Assembly: GCF_000264995.1 (NCBI RefSeq)
Contig: NW_006767435.1
Coordinates: 1,175,523-1,239,522, forward strand
Origin: Punctularia strigosozonata HHB-11173 SS5
Taxonomy: Eukaryota > Basidiomycota > Agaricomycetes > Corticiales > Punctulariaceae
DNA length: 64,000 bases
Reading direction: 5' to 3'
Shown: in pieces, positions 33,688 through 46,429 of the stretch
How positions within the stretch are numbered: position 1 is the stretch's first letter
How the letters are laid out: each line of letters begins with the position of its first letter
The notes under the pieces: model-generated
What the model was told of the DNA's origin: nothing
The model's database searches: none
Seen by the model: the letters and a program-made list of their open reading frames with translations, nothing else
Made by a program: the position numbers and the translations under genes

Positions 33688-36600
33688 ACTTATTCGATAT
33701 TATGTATGCATAGCCCCGTTGCGTATGCGATGCGCCTGCTCGATGGTTGCCTGTCGTATGCTATACTTCCTATTCACGCTTAGTCCCCGATTCTTGCACC
33801 TGTACGCGGGTGCGATCGGTATTTGGCAGCGCACTTGGTAAGTGCGACGATCGTACGAGTCTCGAGCGATCCGCGAATCGAAAGTGTATTGGTAGTCGGT
33901 CCGACCGGCGGTGGCATGAAACCCGGATCAGATCTCGCGCTGTGTGCTCCCTCTGTTTGGCGCGCCGTTCCTTGAGACGCTTGCTAGACGTAACGTTGGT
34001 ATACGATGCTACGCCGTGCCGATCGTCGCTCAAAATTGCACGATCAGAGTCGTCGCCACGTAGGCTGTCATCTTCGTTCAACGGACATCGAAGAGTCTGT
34101 GATGATATCCACCGCCGGACGAGCGTCCGGACCGCCATGATGTCTGTCGTAAAAAGTGCTGTCTTGAGGAGACGCACGCAGCAACTTCTAAGCTTGGGAG
34201 AGTCGGAGCATCGCAATCACCGGCAAGGGCTTCTGCAAGAGTTTGCTCCAAATGCTATGGGAATGGTAGAGGAAATGCCCAACTTGATGTGTGCCAGAAT
34301 ATATGCGCCGTGTTGTCCGTTAAGGATCGTTCAGCGTTCGAGGCAAGATGCTGTCACCATGCATGCGCCAGTCTCGGAGCTTGAGAGGACTGAGGATCCG
34401 GGCCATGATACGTTTGAATGGGATGACGACGGAAAAGATTTGCTTCCGCTTTAGTTGTCCGAGGTACCGGTGCTTGGACAGGCTTGACAGACAATGCCGT
34501 TGCGGATCGGCCCGAGACTTCACGATCCAGAGTGTGATCCTCCTGCAGTATAGGCACCCGGAACTTGGTTGATTCTTCGCACTCGTGTGGTCAACCATCT
34601 GTTGGTCGATGGGTGTTTCAATTCACTTGTGGCCACCTTCCGGATCGAGTACTGCCCCTCCACAGGGTGTCATGAACCGGTGCACGAGGATCATCTCGGT
34701 GAAAATATGCCCGGTGCGCAAAACAAGACAAGCGTGTCTCCCAAGCCGCCAGCGTGGACGACGGCTTCCGGTAGCTTCTGATGCCATCTTGGTCTGCAAT
34801 ATGGGCGAACGATTTCGTCGCGCGCGAGTACGGCGAGTAGGAGCGGGAACACAGCGAAAGTGGAAAGGACGTGGCCCAAAGCGCATACAGCCAACGCGAC
34901 GCTCCTTCGACGCGAAAGGCTTCGCCCGATACGCATCACCGATTACATCGCGATTGACAGGGATCAAGATGAGAAGACACGGCAGATCGGGAACATACTG
35001 AAGGGTAGGACAGAATACCAGATTCGCCTGCCTTTTCTCTTCCTAGGGCTCTTCTGGCGGCCGAATAGGCAAAGTACGGAAGTTCTTTGTTGATTCGCCT
35101 TCGTTTTCCATCATGCTACAGCGCTTGCTAAGGTGCTGGTGCACGCAAATAGTTACAATGACGATGAGAAGAGGACAGAGCGCGCGCCCGCCGCGATGGT
35201 CGTGGACAACCCACCCGAGCGTCGGCATTGGCGCTCGATGCGGACAGAGGCTGTACTCTACATACGTCAATTAATGACACTTCCATACAGCAAACGCGTC
35301 GCCTTCAGCATCGACGTCCGTTGAACATCTCCTTGACCAGCTACGCCTTCCGGACCGCTTCGCCAATACAACTACGCCACATCGGGTAAGAGCAGAGTCA
35401 GGATGTTTCTCTCCCCACATGGGTCTCATTCGCAAGTCATTCATTCAACTGTGCAATCGCCCCCGCCCTCACCATGATCCATCAATGGCAACCTAACGCA
35501 ATCGGACACATTAAACGGTTGAGTGCGTGGTTATATATATCGAGGACCTTATCTCGAACATCTGTAACAAGTGTCCGCGATGGATTGATTGCGAGGATGT
35601 TACAAGGGTCGTGGCGCCCAAATATACTCTCCAGCGCTCTGCGATGCAACGTAGATTGGTCCGCGTATTCCCGACCAATGAGGCGATCTCGTTCACACCC
35701 AGTACCACCACCTGGACACACAGGAGGGGGCCCAGACATATGCCCCGTTCTGCTTCCGACTTCCTGCTGTGCAGGCTTTTGCGGGGAAAGCGAGGAGGGG
35801 CCAAGGAGGGGGCGGGAAGTCCGTGCGCTTCTCCCAGGCACGCCACGCCTTGGGGCGGGAGGGATCGGCGTAGCCAATCTAATGATCAGCCGCGCACTCC
35901 GCACCATACTCCGCACACCCCGCCCGTGGGGCTGGCTACGGTTTCGATCCACGGCGATGACCGAGCGAGAAGTCGGACTGCCCCCCGGCGCCAGCGTCCC
36001 TCCGAGACTCGTTCGTGCCAGGCTGGAGTCGCCGCTGGCGGGCGGGTGGACCCTGGTCACGAAGGCCCATCCATCTCCGGGTACTCCCCCGCGCTCGAGT
36101 CTGGGCTTTCTGGCCTGCTCGACCCACTCTAAGCCCGGCAGGAGAACGGGAATACACACCTTGTCCCGATATAATGTCACGATAGAAATGTTATCTTAGC
36201 GCTCGTGCGAGCCGGGGTCTGAGTGTAAGAGCGAAAGTGCGGGTCGCGACATTGAAAGACGAGCTGTCAGCGCGCGTTGAACTTCCTTCGAACGGGTCGA
36301 TGCGAGGGCGGAGACTGTGGCTGGGCCCGGTTCGCATGCTTAATTTTGTCCGTGATGCATCTCAGTGCATCGATGCATGTCCGAGTTCGCGTATCCCCTT
36401 CGATCCCTTTTCATGATTAATGACCCCTTCTTTCATCGACAGCGAAAGCGTAAGGAATGCCGTAAACGACGGAGCGCGTAGTCATCCGAAACCGTCCTAT
36501 CGTACAGCGCATGTGCCAAACGTGGATAAAGGCACGATCAAGAGGTTTAGCAATACTGTTACATACGGTCCGCGAGCGCAGCGGGATCTAGAGGCGGGGG

Positions 36601-36807
36601 GAAACGGAAGAACAGCAGTAGACGGGACATGGAAGCACATCAAGCAAGACAACAAGGCGCAGACGTTACAGTCCGGTTAGTCAGGAAGTCCATTCTGAGT
36701 CCGAGTTCGGAGCTTCTAGGAGACGGGATGGCTCGCGGGCTCGCGCGTTGCACTCCGCTGGGAATTTAGAGACAACGGCTCGACCTGGAGCCGCGAGCGA
36801 AGGCGAT
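33688..36807. other. Gene-poor interval
   Basis: About 3.1 kb without a defensible gene. Several frames of 60-240 codons exist on both strands, but they overlap each other and lack splice logic or family motifs. A minus-strand stretch (34691-34939) has one hydrophobic, signal-like segment and could be part of an unrecognised gene. I do not call it. Confidence 0.35.
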
Positions 36808-37785
36808 CTAGGCGTCTTCGCATCCGTTTTTGACGTGTCGCTGATAGATGATCAACAAATCAATGAACATACTCTAAGATCGCCGCGATAGATGAAAGGA
36901 CGAACGCACCTTGAGCGAATCCGGGCGACTGAACGGCTTGCCACAATGCGGGCATGGGTTGGTTGCCCCGCTAGCAGCCGAGTGGACAGTATCGATGTGT
37001 CTCTGGACGTCGTGCGAGCGAGAGAACGTCTTCGGGCAGCGCGGGCAGGTGTAGCGCGGCGCCGGACCGCCCGGGCTCTGAGGAGGCGAGCCAGCCGCAG
37101 ACGTCGATGCCATATTGTGGGGCAGCATAAGCGGAGGACTCTGGCCTGCAGGCTGCCTATACCCGGCGCTGACGACCTGTGACGGCGTCGGGATCGTGCC
37201 TTGGGGGTAATGGGCTCCGTACGCTCCCGCGTTCGGGTTAGGTGGGTAGGGCGGAACGCCGGAGCCATCGACGCTATGACCTCGGTGATGGGACGTGTAG
37301 CTCGGGTGCGGCATCAGCTGGGCGGCGCTCGAGCTGGATTGGCCCATTTGCTGGCCGGCGCCCATGTGTGGGTAGGGCCGAGGAGTTGACGAACGCTGAT
37401 GCTGGAACGGGAGAGCTCGCAGTTGTGGGCCGCTCGAGGCTGCGTGGGAGGGGCGAATCCTCGGCATGAGCAGGAACTATGTCATAGGTGATGGGGACGT
37501 ACCTGGAAGGTAGCCCGGCACGGATATGGGTTGGCTTCGGAGCTGGACGGAGGGAGAAGGCCCGCTGGTGTACGTGAAAGCAGACGACGCCGAAGGGACG
37601 TTGTACGGGGCGCCGCTGGCATAGGTTCTGTCGGAAGAGCGTTGAGCATCATCGGGATACGGAGAGGGTGCGCGCAACTCGTCGATGGCGTGCTGAAGCT
37701 CGGAGGACTGGTAGGTACGGGGAGGCAGCTGGGCGCGGGGAGGGCTGCCGCCTGGCTGTTTGTCCGGCGAAGAAGAGGAAGGCAT
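36808..37785 (-). CDS. C2H2-type zinc-finger transcription factor
   Basis: Three exons, 37503-37785, 36910-37439 and 36808-36840, give 281 aa. The last exon codes only ten residues (RHVKNGCEDA), but these complete the second finger. Residues 1-220 are disordered and rich in Pro, Ser, Gln and Tyr. Two adjacent fingers sit at the very C-terminus. Finger 1 runs from Cys226 to His247 (CPRCPKTFSRSHDVQRHIDT plus VH). Finger 2 runs from Cys257 to Cys278 (CPHCGKPFSRPDSLKRHVKN plus GC) and uses Cys instead of the last His. Such terminal finger pairs bind DNA, and the protein is presumably a nuclear regulator. I cannot name its targets. The ATG at 37785 is the first in frame. It is divergent from the PPG1-type phosphatase gene. 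Confidence 0.85.
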
Positions 37786-39442
37786 GACGATGAGGTCAAG
37801 GCAGCTGCTTGGCGAAGACGAGAGTAGGCGCAATCTGCTGGAGGACTGGAGGTGGGCATGCTGGAGTTTTTATGCGTTTGGGCGAGGGTGAGGGTGTGAC
37901 AGGTTTGGCCGATACGATGACCACGCTGCCATCGGCCAAAGAAGAGAGGTCTGGCTGGGGAGATCAGCGCGCGATATCATCGCGTGGTGACGGATATCCT
38001 ATACGGCAAACGGGGCGCTGGCCAGCAGCAGGGTATCGACCAAGCTTAGGGAGAGACGAAGACAGACGGAAACCGGAAGAAGCGAGCGGTGTATCCATAT
38101 TTGGATATAACGACGCTGGATGTGGCAAATTGGACGCTTCGCATCAAAAGCGGCTAGTGCGACGGTGGATTGTGCGTGTAGCGAGAATTTTCCCCGCCAA
38201 AGCAGGAGAACAAGGTCCAGTCATCGACACGTCGTCGCGTGGGGCCCGACCACGCGAGCGCGAGTTTAGAACGCCACCGCGACAGGCACTCCGGAGCATC
38301 CGGACGGAGGCACGCGCAACGTCGCCCAGACCACCGGAATTAGCGGCGGACCATCCCATGGCGCGCTGCGATATCAGGAGCTGATCATCCCGCGCGATTT
38401 GCCTTCACGAATATGTACACCGCAATACGCGGATGGGTCGCGCGCGTCCCGGAGATCGCGATAGCCATCTGCATCGCCCACTGCCCTGCCTGTAAAACGT
38501 GCGCCAGGGCGTCGATCGCTGCACGCGAGCGGCGCGCGATCAAGTAACGGCTATCCAGACTGCTAATTAGCAATGCGGACGGCGGGAAGGAGCGGACTTG
38601 GTGGCTTCCCGCGCCGACGGAGGATGACCGGGGGGCGTCATCGAAACAACCACGCACGCCGCCGCAGAGGGCGGTGAATGATCCCGACAGCAGATGTCAC
38701 TCGAGTCTCTGTCCCCCACATACTGCGTCGCAACCCCTAGAGCGATGTCCAGCCTTCTCACAGGGCAGATCGGCGTTGCAGTTTGCCTCCGTTGGGAGGA
38801 TGCGCGCACAGCCGTCAGCGAGACTGCGCTGCGGCGGACGCTAGTGAGCTGCATGCTCTGGCCGAGAGACGTGTCTAGGCTCTTGAGCAAGGTCGCCGCG
38901 AGATCGGTTGCGCGCGCGTTCAGCTTGCCCAACGCAGAACAATAGACAGCAGGAATGGCGCGCTCAGAAGCCTAGACGGAGGTCAGACGCGAGACGCACT
39001 TCCATCCCCCCCGCTATCACAAACGCATCTGCGTATCGATGCGGCAGGGTGTGTGTTGGAAACCTGTTCACGAGAGCAAAGCGAATATGCCCTTGCCGAG
39101 CATCAAGGGCGATGCCCCGGGGGTGGCCCCAGTAATGTCAACGAATCACAAAGGGTGAACACGAGAGTGGAGCTCCGAACCTCACCGGGTTGTCTGGACG
39201 AATCATTCCGCCTCTGAGGAGCTTGCCGCGTTTTCAGGCACAATCGTACGGGCATGAGACACGATCAGCGGGCGCATTGAATGACTATAGTGCTGTGGTC
39301 GCCGTGGTTGAGTAACAAGCACAAGCCCGCTTGTCGTTGTGGGATAGACGATGTCCGGGACGCGTGGCGGTGAGGCTATCAAACGCTCGACCTGGCGGCC
39401 TCGAGTCATCATCGTTCCCACCGCCTCGCCCACCTCTCCGTC
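37786..39442. other. Divergent upstream region, C2H2 gene / PPG1-type gene
   Basis: About 1.65 kb. A minus-strand stretch at about 38770-38935 reads as a helical, Ala/Leu/Ser-rich segment (KLNARATDLAATLLKSLDTS) and may belong to an unrecognised small gene. I could not complete a model. Otherwise nothing seen. Confidence 0.35.
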
Positions 39443-40681
39443 ATGGCGCCGTTCGACCTGGACGCTTGCATAGAGCAATTACTCCGAAAACAGCTCCTAC
39501 ATGAGGCTCTCTTGCGCGAAATATGCGAGAAGACGAAGGAAATCCTCATGCGCGAATCAAATGTCGTGCACGTAAGCGCGCCAATCACGGTCGTCGGCGA
39601 CATCCATGGGTAGGCACTCATGCTACCCTTGGCTCCTCCAGGCACTAAGCAGAGATCAAGCCAGTTCTACGACCTTATAGAAATATTTCGCATAGGGGGT
39701 TATCCTCCGCACACGAACTACCTATTCCTGGGTGCGCAACATGCCGATCTATGACTTGGCGTCCGCGGACTTACATATCGTCTCAGGCGACTACGTCGAC
39801 AGAGGACTGTTCAGCGTGGAGACAATATCCCTCTTAACGGTACTGAAACTGCGGTGGCCGGATAGGGTCCAGCTCGTCAGAGGCAACCATGAGACGCGTG
39901 CGGTCACTCAGGTATGTCATCCCTCCCCTTCCACATGCATGCGAGACGCCACCACTCATGCGAGTCAGAACTACGGTTTCTACACAGAATGCGTGCGCAA
40001 GTACGGGTCGTCACACGTCTGGACGTACTTCACCGACATGTTCGACTTCCTCACGCTCTCTGCCGTCATCGACGACCGAATATTCTGCGTCCACGGCGGC
40101 TTGTCGCCTTCGATACATTCAATAGATCAAATCAAGGTCGTCGATCGATTTCGGGGTGCGTTTCTAGGGTCCACCACCTAATCCTGACACTCTCAATTGA
40201 CCCCTCCGTCTTCCTAGAGATCCCCCATGACGGCGCGATGGCCGACCTCGTCTGGTCGGATCCGGACCCTGAGAAGGAAGACTTCGCGATTTCTCCCCGA
40301 GGAGCCGGGTACACCTTCGGATCAGGCGTCGTCCACAAATTCCTCGAGACCAATGGCATGTCGCATATTCTTCGCGCGCATCAGCTGTGCATGGAAGGGT
40401 ACTCGTCATTGTTCGACAAGCACCTCAGCACCGTATGGAGCGCGCCTAATTATTGCTATCGCTGCGGGAACAGCGCTAGCATATTGGAGGTGGGACCGGG
40501 CGAGAGCATGTACTTCAACGTGTTCGAGGCGGCCCCCGAAAACGAGCGGGACGGTCCTAGTCACCAAGCCGCACAAAGTGCTGGCGGAAAGGTACGCCGA
40601 TGTGCCCGTCATTGCGTACGCGTTCGATCGCTCATGAACCACCTGTTTCAATTATCTTAGCTACCCGAGTACTTCCTATAA
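39443..40681 (+). CDS. PPG1: Ser/Thr protein phosphatase, PPG1-type (PP2A-like catalytic subunit)
   Basis: Six exons, 39443-39609, 39661-39731, 39787-39911, 39969-40155, 40218-40591 and 40661-40681, give 314 aa. The metallophosphatase core is complete: GDIHG (52-56), GDYVDRG (80-86), GNHE (112-115), then HGG and [11 protein letters not shown]. The last exon codes LPEYFL, the carboxymethylated C-terminus typical of the PP2A group. It assigns this exon although it is only 21 nt. The choice of PPG1 rather than PP4 or PP6 rests on [25 protein letters not shown] and [11 protein letters not shown], which fit Ppg1 best. In yeast Ppg1 works in the Far complex and counteracts mitophagy through Atg32. 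The same role here is inference. The gene appears intact. Confidence 0.92.
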
Positions 40682-42956
40682 TCGGTATCGCATTGATGGG
40701 TTGTGTCACGATGCATAATGAATAAACGTCGGATTGTAATGGATTAATGCAAGCGGATGCTGTACTACGTTTATTGCTGAAAGATACATAACGGGCACAG
40801 CTTCCTGGGTTCCCACTGTCTTCCACAGTCAGCACCGCCTCCGAAACGCAACTCTCCTTCAGATCCCAGGCACCATCCACCTCCAGTGAGTCCGATATAG
40901 GTTGACAGGCTATTCCGGTCTATTGGCTCTCAACATCGCGTGTATCCGCGCTAACTTCTCCAAATATGTAGATATGAGACTTCGGTCGGCCAACGACCCA
41001 TTAACTCAGAGTTGCAACCTTATTGGCGGTCCACAGCTCCACGCCGAACCCCCCTCCAGCCGCGGAGCCTGTCAGGTGCTGTAACCCTCCACCCTCCGAC
41101 TTCTCGGGTCTCGAGCTTCTCGAGATTGCGACGCGGGCCCGTTCCATTTGCGCGCCCCTGGGGGAGCTGAATAAAGACGGGTGCAAAATCTTCTCTAATC
41201 GTCAAGAATCGGGTCGCCTGGGGTCTGGGCATCTTGGGCGGGCCCTATGGAACGCTGATGAATGCCCGGAGCTAGCCAATGGAGGCCCGCCCATCATATT
41301 CTACGGTTCGTAGCGGCGCTGGTGATGTAAAATTTGGGTAAACAGTAGGTACGCTCAGTCTTGGGATCGAGCTCGGAAGCAACACTGGGATCATCGGCCG
41401 TTCCAGCTGTCAAGTACCCGGTGGGAATAACCCTGTCCCACGAACTCCGTCCGGAGGATCGCGTCGGTTTCAGCTCGCGAGATACGTCGAAGGGCGAACA
41501 GGTGACATGGTACGTGCAAATATACCTGCGGAGCAGCAACGCCTCTGTTGGCATGCGCCTCCGACCGCGCGCTGGATGATGTCGCCGTTGAATACAAGTC
41601 CGATCGCGTTTGAGCTCGCTCCATTCAACGAAGCCTGCACTCAGCAATTGTTTGTGAGCTCCGGCCAGCTCGTACAATGATTTCCATCTCTCTTCATGTC
41701 CCAACTGGGCTGGTGAGGGCCCGTGACCTTTCCTATCGGACGATCTGCGGTACGCCTCCACCATCGATAGGCGGGCAATTGCGCACCAGACGGGCTTCTT
41801 CGAGCGACTCTAAATCAGACTCGATGCAATCGCGCTACTCAACAGTTGCGGTATCATTTGGCCGCCCAAGGTAGGGGCACTAGCACACAAGCCGCTGCAT
41901 CGATGAGCGAGGGATCTCATCTGCTCAAGGGGATAGGCCTGACACACGTCGCGGTGAGATCGCCTCTACTACTATACGCAGCTCAATGGAACTAACTGGA
42001 GGTCTCCCGCCTGCGCAGTCGAGAACCCCCTGCGTTCTTGCGCTCGAAGGAACGTGTTGATACCGGAGTTTTCCCCACGCCGGACTCCAGAGCGCAAACC
42101 CGTCCATTCTCATCGTGTGGTGCACGGATATCCCGGTACATTGGCCGACCCTGCATATGGCCCTGGAGACAGATGGATACTCGCGGACGTTCGCGATGCG
42201 CTCAAATCATGCTACGAAGTCAAGGGTAGTCGCCTCCCGAAGACGCCGACCGTGCCGTGTGGAGCGGTAGCCTATTCACCGCGGAGAAGACCTTGGGTGC
42301 CTCACGGTCGCGTATGTTAAGCAGTGTTCGATGAGAGGCGTCAAGGGTGCCACGACCGATGAGCCCGACCCATCAGAGAAAGCATCTCAACGACGCTCTA
42401 TTTTCACGGAAGTGCGAAGAAGTCGCGCCGGGTGCATTCTGGATGCTTGGCCCAGGGTTCTGCGACATGTCAGCTCAGGACGTAGAGAGAGACCCTGCTT
42501 CTGTGAGTCCCTACGTAATATGTACCTAATGTCGAGTTCGCATCAAGTCGCCGCATATGTCCAGACTTTGATCCTTGCAAGTGAGGCAGCGTATTCTCAC
42601 CTGCTGCCATACGCATAAGCAAGCGAGACTCGCTTCAATCCCCACCCTCCTTTAATATACCTTTGTGCGTACAGGCATGATAACGCATGCATCAATTTGT
42701 TGCGCCGTATCCGACATGCAGTCCCTGCGCCATCTCGTGCCGTACCAGGAACCCTTGAACTTGGATGGGGTTTCTGTGAAAGTAGTATTCCCACAGTCAC
42801 GAGCGCGTACTTACAACTGTGGGAAACTCGGCCTTATCGACTGCCGGATGCGCGTTTGCAAAAGTTTGAGCGCCATCGCTCTTGACGCCGCCCTCGTCGA
42901 TTCCCGCGACTCGCGGTTTGTAGCTTTGCATATATATCGAACAAGGAACCAGGAAC
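40682..42956. other. Gene-poor interval
   Basis: About 2.3 kb with no supported gene. The plus strand near 42110-42240 has weak coding character (YPGTLADPAYGPGDRW) but no exon context that I could extend. The end next to 42957 should be the promoter of the SET-domain gene. Confidence 0.35.
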
Positions 42957-44926
42957 ATGTCCACAATTCAAGACAGATCCGCTCCAAGCCTTGCTGTTAG
43001 TATGGACGATCTCGTAGAGTGGTTCAAACGTCGTGGAGGCAGCATCGACGAATCAGCCATGGGCTTCACCGTCTTTCCGGCGGACGGAGGACGTGGAGCG
43101 GTGGCGTTAGGAGATATTCCGGTAAGCAGAGTTCAATGCATTGGCTGTACCACCTCGCTTGGTCCACCAAGATGTCGTGCAAGCTGACGAGAGCTAATGA
43201 ACAGACGTGATCTATAGGAGGGGCATGCGTTGTTCACCCTGCCTCGTTCTCTCACGTTATCGACGCGTACCTCGTCTTTGCCTTTGAGAATACCCGAAGA
43301 ATGGAAAAAGTACGAGCTCGGGAAAGGTTGGGTAGGGCTGATCCTTTGCATGATGTGGGAAGAGGCACAACCGGATTCTCTTTGGGCAGAGTATCTTGGT
43401 ACATTTATTTGACTATTCACTTGTATTCAGTACTGACGTTCCCGTGACAGCCTCGTTGCCTGACGTATTCTCTACCCCGATGTTCTGGAGCGAAGAGGAG
43501 TTATCTGAACTGAACGCTACAGCAATAATAGGTCTGTAGGTTTGATTCGTTCTGTCGGGATGATGGACTGCGCTCACACCGCCACCAATATGCAGACAAG
43601 ATTGGTAAAGATGAAGCGGAAAAGGAATACCACAACAAACTGCTTCCGACAGTGAGGAGCCGGCCGGACATCTTTCAGCCGGAAGCAATTGAGAGTACCT
43701 ACTCTTTAAGGCGTTTTCATATCATGGGTAGCCGGATTCTGTCGCGGTGCTTTACGGTTGAGAAATGGTCGGGCGACGAAGATCACGATGCAGAAGACGC
43801 CCAAACCGAAGAGGAGGCTGAACATGCGGAAGCAGGAGACGCTTCTTTCGTGTCATCAGACGCTGGCGGTACCCAATCGGGACAAAATAACATGGATGTC
43901 GACGAGGAACCCGCCGCGGGCCCTGTTCTTGGCGATGCGGAAGATAGCGAAGACGAGGACGATTCGGGCGACGTCGCTATGGTCCCAATGGCTGACATGC
44001 TGAATGCTCGTTATGGATCTGAGAATGTATGGGTCTTGCTCATGTTACGAATATCTGACTTATTGCGTCCAGGCGAAACTGTTCTATGAATCCCGAGACC
44101 TTCGCATGGTCACTACCAAGCCTATCGCATCGGGCGAGCAAATTGTATGTCCTTCGACTATATGAAATGTATTCTGGGATAACGCTACACGACCAGTGGA
44201 ACACCTATGGAGATCCACCTAATTCAGATCTTCTTCGTCGATATGGTCATGTGGACCTCCTTGCTCTATCCGATGGTGACGGAATGGGGAACCCTTCTGA
44301 TATCGTCGAAGTCCGCGCCGACCTCGTCCTGAATCATGTCAACTCGAAAAAGCAGTCACATGAACTAGAAGAAAGAATCGATTGGTGGCTAGAAGAGGGT
44401 GGCGATGAGTACGTTGCTGCTTTTGCCGGACTACAATCCTTGACTCACCACTGCCCTTCAGCGTTTTCGTCTTTACCCGCGACGCAGAGTTGCCTTCGGA
44501 ACTAGTATCGCTGATTCGATTGCTTATTCTCCCTCCGACTGAGTGGACCAAAACGCGCGACAAAGGTAAACTCCCCAAAGGCAAAGTGGACGACGTACGG
44601 ATACTTCACGTCGTCACCGGCGCCCTGCATGAGCGCCTGCAACAGTATCCCACCAGCATTGAGGTGGGTAATGATCTTCTTTTCTATTGTCACGATTAAC
44701 TCTGATCTTCCAGGATGACGAGGCGCTTCTGGCTACTGCGCTTTCAGAGAACAAGCGACAGGCAGTGATAGTCCGGCTAGCAGAGAAGCACATACTGCGG
44801 AAGGCACTCCATCACGTCGAAACCCTGGTCGGGCAGATGACAAGGAAACCTCCGAGCGGCATGCTCAAGAGGAGCGCTGGCAAAAATGGCACCGAAAAGC
44901 AAAGTAAGAAGGTAAAACATCGGTAA
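42957..44926 (+). CDS. SET-domain protein lysine methyltransferase (Rkm4/SETD6 type)
   Basis: Eight exons, 42957-43121, 43218-43398, 43451-43531, about 43596-44026, 44073-44144, 44197-44408, 44462-44663 and 44714-44926, give 518 aa. The N-terminal part of the SET domain reads GGRGAVALGDIPEGHALFTL. A long insert follows with an acidic stretch at about residues 205-265 (DEDHDAEDAQTEEEAEHAEA). The catalytic end of SET is VPMADMLNARYGSENAK, ending with WNTYGDPPNSDLLRRYGHVD, where the Asn and Tyr of the active site sit. The C-terminal helical Rubisco-LSMT-type substrate-binding domain and a Lys-rich tail (KQSKKVKHR, possible nuclear signal) complete it. Yeast Rkm4 monomethylates ribosomal protein L42 and SETD6 methylates RelA. 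The substrate here is inferred to be ribosomal. Length and motifs are normal. Confidence 0.88.
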
Positions 44927-46429
44927 TGGCAAGATGTCCCACGGGACGTTCGTCGTCGTCGTCATGTCTGTGTTATGGTACGCATACATCCCATGTATCG
45001 CTTAGTGAACCGTGCTTTGTAATCCATTGTTGTTGTCCGTAATCTATGCAGATTGGATCTAGACGTGCCCTCTCGCTCCCCCATGATTCGAGACCTGGGA
45101 ACCAAGTCCAACTCCGAGAACTGACAGGGACCGCATTCCGCAGCATGCAGCCACATACAACGAGCGCCCGCTTGAACGATCGCACTGTGATGATCTCAGT
45201 TCCGACCGCATGCACATGGTCATGCCTTAACAATCCCGCGACGCCTCCGTTGTAAAGGCACGGTCGGGTCATAGACAGAACAGAGTACATGGATTGCGAC
45301 GGGGCGAGCTTCGATGCGATCAAGGCGGAATGAACCCCAGGGACAAAGGAGGACCATCACATGGATGGATTCATCTGTTGCACATAAGCAGGATTATCTT
45401 CCCGGCAATGAACCTAGTATGGCAACCTGGAGAAACGTAAGCGTGACAGTCTGAAATCTTTCTATGTCAACAAGCCCTACGATATCGGCAACGACGACAA
45501 TGAGGCACCTACCCTCTTCTATCTTCTCTCCTTCATCATCGCGTTTGCACTGGCCGCACCAGCTCCTAGTGCAGCACTCCCACCAAGCAGCTCACCAACT
45601 GCCGCCCGAGAAGCAGGCAAAACACAGCCCTTGGCAACCCCCTGGTACGTCGCGAAAAGCGAACTTGCGGCGACGCTGCGGGGGGACTGAATGCCGCGAT
45701 GGATCCCGAAGGGTCATTTATCTGGACGATACTCTGAAGGTAGTTGCGCGCGCACCAACGACGGATTCCACGGCACTGAAGCCCGCCCTCCCCAAAGCGG
45801 CTGGTGTCAAGACAGGTGCGAGAAGCACTCGACGATGCCCACAGCGATCACGCCGGCGATTCGGGTGAAACTGCCCTTCTATAATTCCTGTCTGTACCAT
45901 CTCGTTTTCATGGAGCGACAGGAGCAATATGCGTAGAGTTAGTGGTTGACGTGCTCACTGTCTCTTGGAACGAGGAGTGCCATGTCCGGTCGTCGAGAGG
46001 CTGCCTTCCAGTCATATTGAGAGCATCATATAGCGAAGTGTCTCATATAGCACATAACGAGCGAACACGACGGTGAGTTGAGTTGAATCAACATCGTATT
46101 ACGACATACTTAGTTATGGTCACATCTTATCAAGACGAAGACCACGCAGCTATGGTAATGGCAGGAGAAAAGCTATCCCGAGAGACACTTAAGTATTCTG
46201 ACACGGGGTTTACGAGAGGGACAACAAATAAATAAAAGAGCTTCTCAACGCGCCGGAATCAGCCAGAGGATGCGCTACATCAGCACGATCGACGAACAGA
46301 GTACACATCATCGCCACTCGCCGAAAAAGACTGACGATGGCGATGTAAAAATATTAATGTGGTTGCCCGAGCGCCACTCCATTGGAAGCACTTCGGGATG
46401 AGCACAGCGGACGGATGAAGCCGCGGGAT
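44927..46429. other. Intergenic, convergent 3' ends
   Basis: About 1.5 kb between the convergent SET-domain and kinase genes. The plus strand at about 45478-45690 reads open with a hydrophobic run (FYLLSFIIAFALAAPAPSAA), like part of a secreted protein. It has no start codon or exon partners that I could settle. Otherwise nothing seen. Confidence 0.35.

Noticed and set aside
33747-34454. A 235-codon open frame on the plus strand
   Set aside because: Its only early start is a non-ATG codon, composition is Arg/Ser/Cys-scattered, and no motif or splice partner was found.
35474-36199. Overlapping 200-240-codon frames on both strands
   Set aside because: Low-complexity Pro/Arg/Gly reading in every frame, as GC-rich non-coding DNA gives; no family motif.
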